Below, piece after piece: positions 18,302-26,705 of a stretch of DNA of 64,000 nt. The notes under the pieces are model-generated. The model made no database searches, had not been told where the DNA came from, and saw only the letters and a program-made list of their open reading frames with translations. The DNA is taken from the NCBI GenBank assembly GCA_963836665.1, contig CAWIKL010000001.1, forward strand, positions 3,782,001 to 3,846,000, written 5' to 3'. Position 1 is the stretch's first letter. Each line of letters begins with the position of its first letter. Origin of the DNA: JAICSD01 sp963836665. GTDB lineage: Bacteria; Acidobacteriota; Vicinamibacteria; Vicinamibacterales; 2-12-FULL-66-21. Position numbers and translations under genes: made by a program.

Positions 18302-20831
18302 TCCCGAACGCCTGCTGGACAACATCGCCTCGTCGATCGCCGACGGAGCCGTTGTCGACTGGGAACAGCCTGTCGACCGCCTCTCCGCGCGCGAGCGGCG
18401 CGTATTGGGCCACCTTCGACTGATCGACTCGCTGGCGACCGTCTACCGGACGCTACCGCCGGAGCCGGACAGCGATCCGGCCGACGACCCGCTTGCGCGT
18501 CCGGATCCGCCAGGGCCTCGATGGGGGAGGTTGATTCTCCTCGATCGCATCGGGCAGGGCGCCTCCGGAGACGTCTTTCGCGCATGGGACGTCGACTTGC
18601 AGCGCGAAGTTGCGCTCAAGCTACTGCACGTCGATGGCGGGTCCGACGCGTCGGCGAATGCAAGGCTGCTGGGCGAGGCGCGCCGCCTGGCGCGGGTCGG
18701 TCACCCGCACGTCATCCACGTCTATGGCGCCGAACGCCACGAGGAACGGATCGGCCTGTGGATGGAGCTCGTCCGCGGCCGCACGCTCGACGACATCGTC
18801 CGGGCGGATGGACCTCTGCCGGCGACTGACGCCGCGGCGATGGGCGTGGATCTCTGCGGCGCCATCGCTGCCGTTCACGCCGCCGGTCTGCTGCACCGCG
18901 ACATCAAGGCGCAGAACGTCATTCGCGACGACACCGGCCGCGTTGTGCTCATGGACTTCGGTACCGGCGACGAGATCGCGTCGGCGCGGCCCGCGCTGGC
19001 CGGCACGCCGCTGTACCTGGCCCCCGAGATTCTTGCTGGCGGGCTAGCGACGCCGGCGAGCGACGTCTACAGCCTCGGCGTACTGCTCTTCCACTTGGTG
19101 AGCGGCCGCTACCCCGTATTGGCAAATTCGGTAGAGGGGCTCACGGAAGCGCACCGCGCGGGTCTCAGACTGCACCTCAAAGACGCGGCCGCTGGAATTC
19201 CTCAGGGATTTGCGCGCGTTGTCGAGCGCGCGCTTGCGGCCGATCCGTCCCATCGGTATGCGAGCGCCACCGACATGGACCAGGCGCTCCGGGAGTTTCT
19301 TCGACGGCCCGCGAGAGTCCCCACGACCGCGACGTGGCGCACCTGGTCGTTCGTGGCCGTGACGGCGCTGTTGATCGCCGCGCTCGTGGCCACCATTGGG
19401 CGCCCGTGGTCACGGGTCACCCCGGCGCCGGGAGTTACGTCGATCGCCGTGCTGCCCCTCACCTACGTTTCGGGCCAGGCCGACGCGCCGTACCTGGCGG
19501 AGGGTCTGACCGACCAGTTGATCACCACGCTCGGCCAGGTGGGCGCATTCCGCGTCACGGCTGACACCTCCGTCGCGCGTTTCAAGGGCGCGACGGAACC
19601 GGTGGCGACAATCGCCAAGCAGCTCGGCGTCGAGGCCATTCTGGAAGGCACGGTGACGATAGATCCCGGCGGCCCGGGCCGGCCTGGACGCGTGCGGGTC
19701 AACGCGCGCGTCATCAGAGCAGGCACCGGCCTCGACATCTGGTCCGGATCGCTCGAGCGGCCGTTGGGGGATCTCCTCGCGCTCGAGGACGATCTCGCGC
19801 GCGTCATTGCGCAGCAGATCCACGCTCACCTTAGCTCGTCAGAGGTGGCGCGGCTTCAGGGCGGCCGCAGCACGAATCCTGCCGCCGAGCAGGCCTATCT
19901 GGAAGGACGCGCGCATCTCTCGCAGTTCGCCGCGCAAGCGAATCTCGCGCTCACCGCCTTTCACCGCGCGACGGGGCTCGACCCGTTGTACGCCGCAGCG
20001 CACGCCGGCGCCGGCCGTAGTTACATCGCCCTTGGTTTCGCTCGCGCGATTTCCCAGCCGGACGCCCGCGCGTCCGCACTTGCCGAGGTGACGCGCGCCC
20101 TCGAGCTCGATCCGGAACTTCCGGAAGGGCACGGGGTCATGGCCGACCTGCGCTTCTTCTACGACTGGGACTTCGCGGCGGCCGAGCGCGAATATCGCCG
20201 CGCGATCGAGACCGACCCGAGCGCTGCCTTCGAGCGCGCGCAGTACGCGCAGTTTCTTGCCGCGATGGGGCGTCTCGACGAGGCCCGCCAGCAAATCGAT
20301 CAAAGCGTCGCGCTCGATCCTTTGTCTGCGCAGCCCGAACTCACCAGGGCCCTCGTGTTGTACTACTCGAGACGGTTCGACGAGGCGATCGCGTCTGTGC
20401 GGCATGCCGAGGCGCTCGACCCGTCGCTGGCGACCGCACATTTCCTCATGGGACGAATCCTCGAGGCGAGCGGAGACCTTGCGGCGGCGGTCCACGAGAC
20501 AGAGAAGGCGATCGACGGCAGCGCCGTCGTCGCCGCCGGCTGGCGCGTGCAGAAGCTGAGGCTGCAGGCGCTTCAGGGTGACATCGCGGGCGCCCGCACC
20601 GGGTTCTCGGCGTTGGCGAGGAGCGAGGCCGCTGGCGATCTCGAGTCGAGCCCGTACGAAGCCTATCTCCGTCTCGCGACGGCGGAGCCCGACGCTGCTG
20701 TCACGCTGCTGATGCGAGCGGCTGCGCGCCGCGATCCGTCGGTCCTGTGGATCGATGTTGATCCACGGCTGGACCAGATTAGGGGCCGTCCCGAATTCGC
20801 CGAGTTACGGCGACGAATCGGACTGCACTAG
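18294..20831 (+). CDS. Membrane Ser/Thr protein kinase with TolB-like and TPR domains
   Basis: An 845-residue receptor-like Hanks-type kinase. The kinase domain spans about 78-335: Gly-rich loop GQGASGDVF, Lys109 (VALKLL), catalytic Asp203 (HRDIKAQNV) and DFG at 221-223. A membrane helix at about 351-369 follows. Outside, a FlgO/TolB-N-like module (IAVLPLTYVSG ... LEGTVTI) precedes TPR repeats (about 540-800; e.g. AAAEREYRRAIETDPSAAFE). The start at 18294 is favoured because it gives an 8-nt overlap with the sigma gene and a sensible N-terminus. The extracytoplasmic TPRs likely bind a ligand or envelope protein; the sigma factor is the obvious downstream effector. Confidence 0.92.
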   Translation: MADPERLLDNIASSIADGAVVDWEQPVDRLSARERRVLGHLRLIDSLATVYRTLPPEPDSDPADDPLARPDPPGPRWGRLILLDRIGQGASGDVFRAWDVDLQREVALKLLHVDGGSDASANARLLGEARRLARVGHPHVIHVYGAERHEERIGLWMELVRGRTLDDIVRADGPLPATDAAAMGVDLCGAIAAVHAAGLLHRDIKAQNVIRDDTGRVVLMDFGTGDEIASARPALAGTPLYLAPEILAGGLATPASDVYSLGVLLFHLVSGRYPVLANSVEGLTEAHRAGLRLHLKDAAAGIPQGFARVVERALAADPSHRYASATDMDQALREFLRRPARVPTTATWRTWSFVAVTALLIAALVATIGRPWSRVTPAPGVTSIAVLPLTYVSGQADAPYLAEGLTDQLITTLGQVGAFRVTADTSVARFKGATEPVATIAKQLGVEAILEGTVTIDPGGPGRPGRVRVNARVIRAGTGLDIWSGSLERPLGDLLALEDDLARVIAQQIHAHLSSSEVARLQGGRSTNPAAEQAYLEGRAHLSQFAAQANLALTAFHRATGLDPLYAAAHAGAGRSYIALGFARAISQPDARASALAEVTRALELDPELPEGHGVMADLRFFYDWDFAAAEREYRRAIETDPSAAFERAQYAQFLAAMGRLDEARQQIDQSVALDPLSAQPELTRALVLYYSRRFDEAIASVRHAEALDPSLATAHFLMGRILEASGDLAAAVHETEKAIDGSAVVAAGWRVQKLRLQALQGDIAGARTGFSALARSEAAGDLESSPYEAYLRLATAEPDAAVTLLMRAAARRDPSVLWIDVDPRLDQIRGRPEFAELRRRIGLH

Positions 20832-20891
20832 ATCGGGTGTCTTGACCGCGGCAGGACACCTTACTAGACTCCCCAGCTGAGGAGTGTGCCT

Positions 20892-21227
20892 GTGAGCAAG
20901 ACCCGTCCCCCGGCCAGTCGGTCCAAGAAGAAGAAATCCTCGCCACGCGTTGCCGCGAAGGCCAAGCCTGCTGTGAAGGCCAAGCCTGCCGCAAAGGCCA
21001 AGTCCGCCGCGAAGGCCAAGCCTGCTGTGAAGAGCGCCGGCGGGGCCGTTACACTCAAGCCGTTGCACCAGCACATTGGAACGAAGCTCACCGAGCTGCG
21101 CGCGCTCCCGGTCTCGGACCGCGTGTCGAGGGCCATCGGCTGGCTCGAGAGATACCACGCCGAGTTCGACGATATCTGCGGCCCGACGATGGACATCCCG
21201 CCGGATCCGGCCCCGCAACCGGTCTAA
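20892..21227 (+). CDS. Small basic Lys/Ala/Pro-rich protein next to SagB-type gene
   Basis: A 111-residue protein of two parts. Residues 1-50 are a basic low-complexity tail built of AKAKPAVKAKPAAKAK-like repeats, resembling histone H1 C-termini. The rest is a compact acidic-ended domain (HQHIGTKLTELRAL ... ERYHAEFDDICGPTMDIPP) with one cysteine and a Pro-rich end. GAGGAG lies 7 nt before GTG 20892, which is preferred to the GTG at 20886. Only 3 nt separate its stop from the SagB-type oxidoreductase gene. It may be a partner, a scaffold or even a modified peptide substrate of that enzyme, or a small nucleoid-binding protein; the sequence does not decide. Confidence 0.68.
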   Translation: MSKTRPPASRSKKKKSSPRVAAKAKPAVKAKPAAKAKSAAKAKPAVKSAGGAVTLKPLHQHIGTKLTELRALPVSDRVSRAIGWLERYHAEFDDICGPTMDIPPDPAPQPV

Positions 21228-21230
21228 CGC

Positions 21231-22358
21231 GTGGCGGCCCGCGCTGACGTCCGTGTTCGGCGCGCGCCGCATCTCGTTCTGTACTGGCGGCACGACTCGC
21301 TCGTTCTTCACGATTACTCCACCGGGAATGCGGTGGGCGCGACGCCTGAGATCTGTGCCGCGCTCGACTTCTGTGGAACCTGGCAGCCGATTGCCGCGGT
21401 CTCCCGGCATCTCGGCATCGGCAGGCCGCTTGGCGAGCGCCTCGTCAAGGCACTTGTCGCGCGCGGCCTGCTGCGCCAATCTGATCGCCCGGCCGATTCA
21501 CGCGACCGCGCGATGAGCGCATTCGACGAATGGAATCCGGCGGCGGGCCTGTTCCACGCTGTGACGCGCAAGGTGCGGTTTCTGTCACCGCGGCAGGCGG
21601 CTGCGCTCCAGACGCAGCGCGCTTCTGTCGCGCCCATGCCGCGGCCGGTGAAAAGGTTGCCAGACGCGCCGACCCTGACGCTGCCGAAGCCGCGCTCCGC
21701 CGGTGAGTTCCCCCAGGTGCTCCTGACGCGACGAACCTGGCGCCGATTCGGGTCCGCGCCTGTCGCGGCAGCCGATTTCGCAACAACGCTGGGCCTTGCC
21801 GCCGGCGTACAACAGTGGGTCCCGACGGCGTTCGGGCGGCTTCCCCTGAAGACCTCCCCTTCGGGCGGCGCGCGGCACTCGATCGAAGCTTACGTCTGCG
21901 TGCGACGGGTGGCCGGCATCCCCCCTGGCCTCTACCACTACGCCGCTGATGCGCATCAGCTGGAGCGGATACGGCGCGGCGACATGACCCTCCGCCTGCG
22001 ACAGTGGATGCCGCACAGTGGATACTTCGCCAAGGCGGCGTTTCTCGTGGTGCTGACCGCGGTCCTGGAACGGCAGGTCTGGCGCTACCCCTACGCCCGG
22101 GCCTATCGGGCCGCGATCGCCGAGGCCGGCCACGTCTGCCAGACCTTCTGCCTGACGGCGACCTGGCTTGGCCTGGCCCCGTTTTGTCTCATGGGATTGG
22201 ACGACGAGGCAATTGAGCAGGATCTGGGAATCGACGGCATCCGTGAAACCGTGTTTTACGTCGCGGGCGCAGGCACGCAGCCCAGGGGCCGCTCCTGGGC
22301 ACCGAGGCCTCGAGGTTCCCTCCACAGCACTCCGAATCCAACGTTCCGGCCGGCCTGA
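21231..22358 (+). CDS. SagB/ThcOx-type FMN oxidoreductase (nitroreductase fold)
   Basis: A 375-residue member of the SagB-type dehydrogenase group, the FMN enzymes that oxidise azolines to azoles in thiazole/oxazole-modified peptides, but also common as orphans. Residues 1-150 form a winged-helix-like lead domain (LHDYSTGNAVGATPEICAALDF); the nitroreductase domain begins near 160 with LLTRRTWRRFG and includes PSGGARHSIEAYVCV, PPGLYHYAADAHQLE and a final GIRETVFYVAGAG. No YcaO cyclodehydratase or docking protein is encoded in the window, so the classical pathway is incomplete. GTG start 3 nt after the upstream gene implies an operon with the small basic protein; two further small genes follow. 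Confidence 0.85.
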   Translation: MAARADVRVRRAPHLVLYWRHDSLVLHDYSTGNAVGATPEICAALDFCGTWQPIAAVSRHLGIGRPLGERLVKALVARGLLRQSDRPADSRDRAMSAFDEWNPAAGLFHAVTRKVRFLSPRQAAALQTQRASVAPMPRPVKRLPDAPTLTLPKPRSAGEFPQVLLTRRTWRRFGSAPVAAADFATTLGLAAGVQQWVPTAFGRLPLKTSPSGGARHSIEAYVCVRRVAGIPPGLYHYAADAHQLERIRRGDMTLRLRQWMPHSGYFAKAAFLVVLTAVLERQVWRYPYARAYRAAIAEAGHVCQTFCLTATWLGLAPFCLMGLDDEAIEQDLGIDGIRETVFYVAGAGTQPRGRSWAPRPRGSLHSTPNPTFRPA

Positions 22359-22400
22359 CCTCGGTGTTCGGTCGGGGCCGTCCCCGACGTTATTGATGTC

Positions 22401-22673
22401 ATGAACGCGAGTTACACCTCAACGGACGCCGCATTCGCCACCCCAAGGGTCCCGCAGTCCCAGACCGCTCCCCTGCCGGCGGTGGGTCTCCATCATTCGT
22501 GCTGCCGCGAGATCCTGCGCCTGAATAGCGAAAACGCCCGCTTGCACGACGAGCTCGAACGCGTTCGCGCGGAGAACGAAGACCTGACGAAGTCCGCCGA
22601 ACTCTGGATTCGTCTCTACGAGACGCAGCTGAAACTGGCGACGGCGCGAACGGCGGCGACATGCAGGCCCTGA
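22401..22673 (+). CDS. Small coiled-coil hypothetical protein
   Basis: A 90-residue protein. Residues 1-30 are Thr/Ala/Pro-rich and probably disordered; HHSCCREI follows, then a clear coiled coil at about 38-75 (LRLNSENARLHDELERVRAE) with Leu/Ile heptads. No family is recognised. Its stop overlaps the next start by 13 nt, so the two small genes are translationally coupled, and it lies 42 nt after the SagB-type gene. The vicinal CC could bind metal or form disulphides. The gene is supported by this coupling and by composition rather than by homology. Confidence 0.58.
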   Translation: MNASYTSTDAAFATPRVPQSQTAPLPAVGLHHSCCREILRLNSENARLHDELERVRAENEDLTKSAELWIRLYETQLKLATARTAATCRP

Positions 22674-23107
22674 ACCACGAACCCAGCAGCGTCCGCCTGC
22701 GCTCCGAGCCCGATGCGCGGGTCGTGCGGCATCGGACGGGTGTGCCGGCGTACGCGCAGCCGCACCCGGTTCCGGTACTGCCCACGGGGTGGGCGCCGCT
22801 CGAGCCGAGCGACGAAACGGCAGTGCTGCAGGCGTGTGATGAATTCGGCGACGCGTGCCGCCTTCGCCTTGGTTCGGTATGGGACGCCGGCAGCGAGTAT
22901 CGCGTGTATTGCCTCGAGGGCCCCATCTGGGGCGGCGTCCACGCCGCGACGGTCTTCCGCAGTGGGCGTAACAGCTGCCTGCTGTCGATCGCCCGTCAAC
23001 CCGCAGACGCGGCGCGGGTGGCCATCGACTTCGGCAACTGGGATCTGGAAGCTGCGGGCGTCACCTGGCGGCTCGAACTGGCCGACCCCGTGGATCCGCT
23101 CGTATAG
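22661..23107 (+). CDS. Hypothetical beta-rich protein, 148 aa
   Basis: A 148-residue soluble protein of unknown family. After a Pro-rich lead (AQPHPVPVLPTGW) it shows alternating short strands: RLRLGSVWDAGSEYRVYCLEG, WGGVHAATVF and VTWRLELADPV near the end. No signal peptide, membrane segment or catalytic motif is visible. It is coupled to the coiled-coil gene by a 13-nt overlap and is the last gene of the block that contains the SagB-type oxidoreductase. A hairpin at 23150-23169 lies downstream, between it and the convergent DUF349 gene. Confidence 0.6.
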   Translation: MQALNHEPSSVRLRSEPDARVVRHRTGVPAYAQPHPVPVLPTGWAPLEPSDETAVLQACDEFGDACRLRLGSVWDAGSEYRVYCLEGPIWGGVHAATVFRSGRNSCLLSIARQPADAARVAIDFGNWDLEAAGVTWRLELADPVDPLV

Positions 23108-23149
23108 GGCAGTTTCCCCCAGTCCCCCGAACGCTCTCGCGCCCACCGA

Positions 23150-23169
23150 GGCAGACCTGAAGGTCTGCC
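23150..23169. terminator. Palindromic hairpin between convergent genes
   Basis: GGCAGACCT and AGGTCTGCC form 9-bp arms around a GA centre. It sits between the 3' ends of two convergent genes, so it could end transcription in both directions although no T-run follows. The core GACCTGAAGGTC recurs at 36390-36401, again between convergent genes. Confidence 0.45.
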
Positions 23170-23176
23170 GTTACGC

Positions 23177-26077
23177 TTACCGCGCGCCGACGGGACGCGG
23201 GCCGCGCTGCGGCGCGGGGGACCCCTGCGGTACCTTGCGCCGGTACTGATCGAAGAAGCGATTGCAGGCCTTCTGGAAGCGTTCGGCCAGCTGACGGCCG
23301 GTCTCGCCCGGGACTGGCACCAGCCGGGCGAACGACGCCTGCGCCTGCCGCACTTCGTCGGCCAGGCCGCGCCACTTCGATTCTTCGCCGGCGCGTCCGC
23401 CGATCGTGTTCGACGCGAGCGCTTCACGCAACCGCGCCGCCAGATCCTGCGGCGAATCCTGCTTGGGCTCGGCACCGGCCACGAGGTTCTCGATGCGCGC
23501 GACCAGCTTCTCCATGCGCTGCCGGCTCGCCTCGATGTCGAGTTCCGTCCCCTTGAAGGGCTCCGGGAACATCGCCAGCAGCCGCTCGATGACCGATACG
23601 AAGCGCGCGCTCAGCGGATCGGCGCCAGAGCGGACCGCCGTCGTCGACTGATTCCAGCGCGTACGCAGCGAGCGTACTTTTTCGAGCAGGTCCGCCGGCG
23701 CCTCGGCCCCTTCGGCAGGGAAAAGTGCCTCGAGCTCGCTGATGAGCGCTTCGCGATCGGCCTGGCGCGACTCGATCTCGATGTCGTCGCGGCGCTTGTA
23801 GCGATCGAAGAAGGTGTCGGCCGCGGCGCGGAAGCGCTGCCACAACGCCTCGGACTTGCTGCGGCGCACGGGGCCAACCGTTTTCCACTCCGCCTGCAGC
23901 CGCCGCATCTCGCTGGCGGCGCGCTCCCATTCACGCGACTGCGAGAGCTCTTCGGCGCGGGTGCAGAGCGCTTCCTTCTTCGCCTGGTTGCCCGACCAGA
24001 CTTCCTTGCGCTGCGCCAGGTCCTCGTTGCGCCGCGAAAAGAAGCGGTCGCAGGCATCGCGGAAGCGCTTCCAGACGACGCGAGTGTCGGCGCGCGGGAC
24101 CGGACCAAGCGCCTGCCATTCGGCCTGCAGCTTCTTCATTTCCTCGGCGGTCTTGATCCAGTCGGTCGAGTCGGCGAGCGCCTCGGCGCGCTCGATCAGC
24201 GCCATCTTGTTCTTCAGGTTGTCGTCGCGCTCCTGCGCGCGTGCGGCGAAGAACTCGCGCGCCTTGGCCTGAATCGGATCGGCGGCCTGACGGTAGCGGT
24301 GCCAGAGCGTCTGCGCCTGCGCCCGCGGCGCTTCGGCCGCGGTCTTCCAGCGTTCCTGGATGTCGTGCAGCTCGTGCGCCGCCTTCTCCATGTCCTCGGG
24401 CTTCTCGAGGTCGTAGGTCTTGGCGAGGTTTTCGGTCTGCGCGATCAACTCCTCCTGGACGGCGGCGTTGGCGAACCGCTTCCACTCGTCCATCTCGCGC
24501 AGCTCGTGCAGCTTCGGCGCCAGTACGCTCAGCGCCGCCTTCAGCCGCTCGACCAGGTATTCGCGCTCGTGGTGCGGCACGCTGAGCGGCGTTTCAATCG
24601 CGGCGCGCAGGTCCTTGGCCGCCTTCTCCGCCTCTTTCAAGGTGAGGTCCTCGGCCTCGGCGCGCTTGTGCACCCGCTCGATCAGCTGATCGACGCGCGC
24701 CACCTGCTGGCGTAGCGCCTTTTCGACCGCCGCCTTCTTGGCCTCGGCGCGCTCGTGGATCGTCGTTTCCGCCGCGGCATAGCGCGGCTCGATCGCCGCG
24801 TCGAGCCCCTCCGACTTCTCGCGCAGCGACTTCCACTCGCGCGAGACCGAGTCCCACGCGTAGGCGGGGCTGTCCTCCTGCGCCGCGAGCTGTTCGGCCT
24901 CCGCGGCCAGCTCCTCCAGGCGCGCGTTCGTGCGCGCCATGTCCTGGCGGTTCTCATGGCGGACGCGCGCGCGATCGCACGCCTCCTGGAAGCGGCGAGC
25001 GAAGCCGGCGTGGATGGCCTCGTCGGGATCGGCGGCGAGCCCTTCCCACTCGGCGCGCGCCTGTTCGATCTGATCGAGCGTGTCGTCGCCATAGAACGAT
25101 TCGATGCGCTCGCAGAGCGTCGTCTTGCCACCGCGGGCGGCCGTCAGTTCGGCCTCGCGCGCCTCGCGCTCGCCCCGTTCACGTGCTTCGCGCTCGATGT
25201 CTTCGCGCGCCGTCGTCAAGGCGGTCTCGAAACGAACCCGATCGGCGGCGGCGACGTCGTGGGCGGCGCCAGCGACGAGTTCACGCCAGCTGTTTTCGAC
25301 CCCGGCCAGTCGCTCAGCCGCGTCGGGAGCGGCGGCGTGGCCGCGCAGCGCCTCCGCGCTGGCGATGGCGAACGCCGTTCGCTGCGCGTGCTGGTCGGCG
25401 GCGGCCTTCTTTGCCGCTTCGGCTTCGTCGATCGCCTGGACCAGCGCGCGCGCCCGCTTGCCGACCGACTTGCTGGCGGCGCGGTCGGCCAGCTGCTCGA
25501 GCGCGGCCCGATCCTGTAGGCCCGAACGCTCCAGCGCCGCGATGCCGGCGTCCTTGTGCTCAGTCTTCGCCGCGATGTTGAGCAGCTCCGACGGGTCCTG
25601 CAGTTTCTCGACAGCGGCCAGCGCGACACGGCCGTCGGCGGCATGGCGGGCCACCGAGCTCAGCGCCTTGACGTCCGACAGCCGGTTGACCGCCTCGATG
25701 CGCACGGCGTCGACCGGCGAGGTCTTGGCGACGGCGCCGATCTGCTTCGGATCGCGCAGCGCCGCCAGGGCGCGAACGGCGGTGTCGGCACTCGTGGAAG
25801 ACGCGGCGATGCCGGCGAGGCGGTCGAGCAGCTCGGCCCGAAGCCCTTCGTCGGCATCCGCGGCGGCGATCGCGGCCAGGACCTCAACGTCTTCGATCCG
25901 CCCGGCGGCGGCCCGCCGCACGCGGGCGTCGGTATCCTCGCGCGCCATCGCGACGATGGCGGCCCGCTCCTCGTCGGTGGCGGCGGCCTCGTTGAACTCG
26001 CGCACGGCGGCCAGCCGGACGTCGGGGTCCGCGGACTTGTACTTGGGTTGGATCTTGAAACGGTCGAGGAAAGACAT
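23177..26077 (-). CDS. Large HEAT-like / multi-DUF349 coiled-coil protein
   Basis: A 966-residue cytoplasmic protein. Residues 1-210 are HEAT-like helical repeats (DPDVRLAAVREF, VRRAAAGRIEDVEVLAAIA). From about 230 on, long Ala/Glu/Arg-rich helices carry repeated DUF349 units, seen as EWKTVGPVRRSKSEALWQRF and EWQALGPVPRADTRVVWKRF with a following DRFF or DTFFDRY. DUF349 proteins are widespread but their function is not established. The C-terminus is Pro/Arg-rich and probably disordered. The gene is preceded by a long hairpin (26094-26170) and by a small Cys-containing gene on the same strand. Confidence 0.88.
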   Translation of the reverse strand: MSFLDRFKIQPKYKSADPDVRLAAVREFNEAAATDEERAAIVAMAREDTDARVRRAAAGRIEDVEVLAAIAAADADEGLRAELLDRLAGIAASSTSADTAVRALAALRDPKQIGAVAKTSPVDAVRIEAVNRLSDVKALSSVARHAADGRVALAAVEKLQDPSELLNIAAKTEHKDAGIAALERSGLQDRAALEQLADRAASKSVGKRARALVQAIDEAEAAKKAAADQHAQRTAFAIASAEALRGHAAAPDAAERLAGVENSWRELVAGAAHDVAAADRVRFETALTTAREDIEREARERGEREAREAELTAARGGKTTLCERIESFYGDDTLDQIEQARAEWEGLAADPDEAIHAGFARRFQEACDRARVRHENRQDMARTNARLEELAAEAEQLAAQEDSPAYAWDSVSREWKSLREKSEGLDAAIEPRYAAAETTIHERAEAKKAAVEKALRQQVARVDQLIERVHKRAEAEDLTLKEAEKAAKDLRAAIETPLSVPHHEREYLVERLKAALSVLAPKLHELREMDEWKRFANAAVQEELIAQTENLAKTYDLEKPEDMEKAAHELHDIQERWKTAAEAPRAQAQTLWHRYRQAADPIQAKAREFFAARAQERDDNLKNKMALIERAEALADSTDWIKTAEEMKKLQAEWQALGPVPRADTRVVWKRFRDACDRFFSRRNEDLAQRKEVWSGNQAKKEALCTRAEELSQSREWERAASEMRRLQAEWKTVGPVRRSKSEALWQRFRAAADTFFDRYKRRDDIEIESRQADREALISELEALFPAEGAEAPADLLEKVRSLRTRWNQSTTAVRSGADPLSARFVSVIERLLAMFPEPFKGTELDIEASRQRMEKLVARIENLVAGAEPKQDSPQDLAARLREALASNTIGGRAGEESKWRGLADEVRQAQASFARLVPVPGETGRQLAERFQKACNRFFDQYRRKVPQGSPAPQRGPRPVGAR

Positions 26078-26093
26078 CTGAGAGCCTTACTCA

Positions 26094-26170
26094 ATCGGAT
26101 AATTTGGAAATCGGGTAATCCGGTAATCGTTTGTCGATTACCCGTTTACCCGATTTCCCGATTAGCCGAT
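26094..26170. repeat. Long inverted repeat with 36-bp arms
   Basis: Arms 26094-26129 and 26135-26170 match at 31 of 36 positions around a 5-nt TTTGT centre. Both are built of ATCGGGTA-like units (e.g. AATCGGGTAATCCGGTAATCG). The segment is much richer in A+T than its surroundings. It lies between two same-strand genes and ends 6 nt from the stop codon of the upstream one. Confidence 0.8.
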
Positions 26171-26175
26171 CGCGT

Positions 26176-26520
26176 TTATTGTGATTCAGCCGTTAGCCAA
26201 TCGGCGATCTGTTCGCGCGTCCACACATGATCGTCGTTCAAGTGCACGAGCATCGGGGCGAGCGGCAACCGCTTCTTACATCCGTCCTGCGGGCAGCGTT
26301 TCGTCACCTCGTCGAGGCAGCGAAACAGCCGCTCGAGGTGGTCCGGAATCAGCTTCCCGTGCGGCCTCGGCAGGTGATAGACCGCGTCGTACACCGCGCC
26401 GAGCGCGCACGAGCCGCCTTTTTCGTCGAAATAGCTGCCGAAGCACTGGGGTCCGCGCGACGCGCCGGCACGAATGAAATCGGCCAGCTCGCGCTGTTCA
26501 CTCTGGAGCTCGGTTACCAT
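26176..26520 (-). CDS. Small Cys-containing hypothetical protein
   Basis: A 114-residue soluble protein with four or more cysteines: CFGSYFDEKGGSCALGAVYDA near residue 26 and RCLDEVTKRCPQDGCKKRL in the middle, then a helical end (LNDDHVWTREQIADWL). The GGSCALGA...Y motif is seen in small uncharacterised bacterial proteins; I cannot name the family. The spacing of the last cysteines (C, CxxxxC) could hold a zinc ion. GGAGG lies upstream of the ATG and a TACAAT about 25 nt earlier, so this gene appears to have a normal leader, unlike many neighbours. Confidence 0.7.
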   Translation of the reverse strand: MVTELQSEQRELADFIRAGASRGPQCFGSYFDEKGGSCALGAVYDAVYHLPRPHGKLIPDHLERLFRCLDEVTKRCPQDGCKKRLPLAPMLVHLNDDHVWTREQIADWLTAESQ

Positions 26521-26705
26521 CCCTGGCCTCCGGAGAAGGTCTTCAATTGTAGCGCAGCGTTCAGTTGATCAATGATCATTCCGCGACCATTCGAGTCACC
26601 ACGGATCCATTCGCTTGAATCGTCGCGCACAATCTTTTGGGTGCCGTCCGGACGGGGCGAACGCGGTGTTCGTGCCCGGTCATCGCGCGGCCGGTATCGA
26701 ACGCC

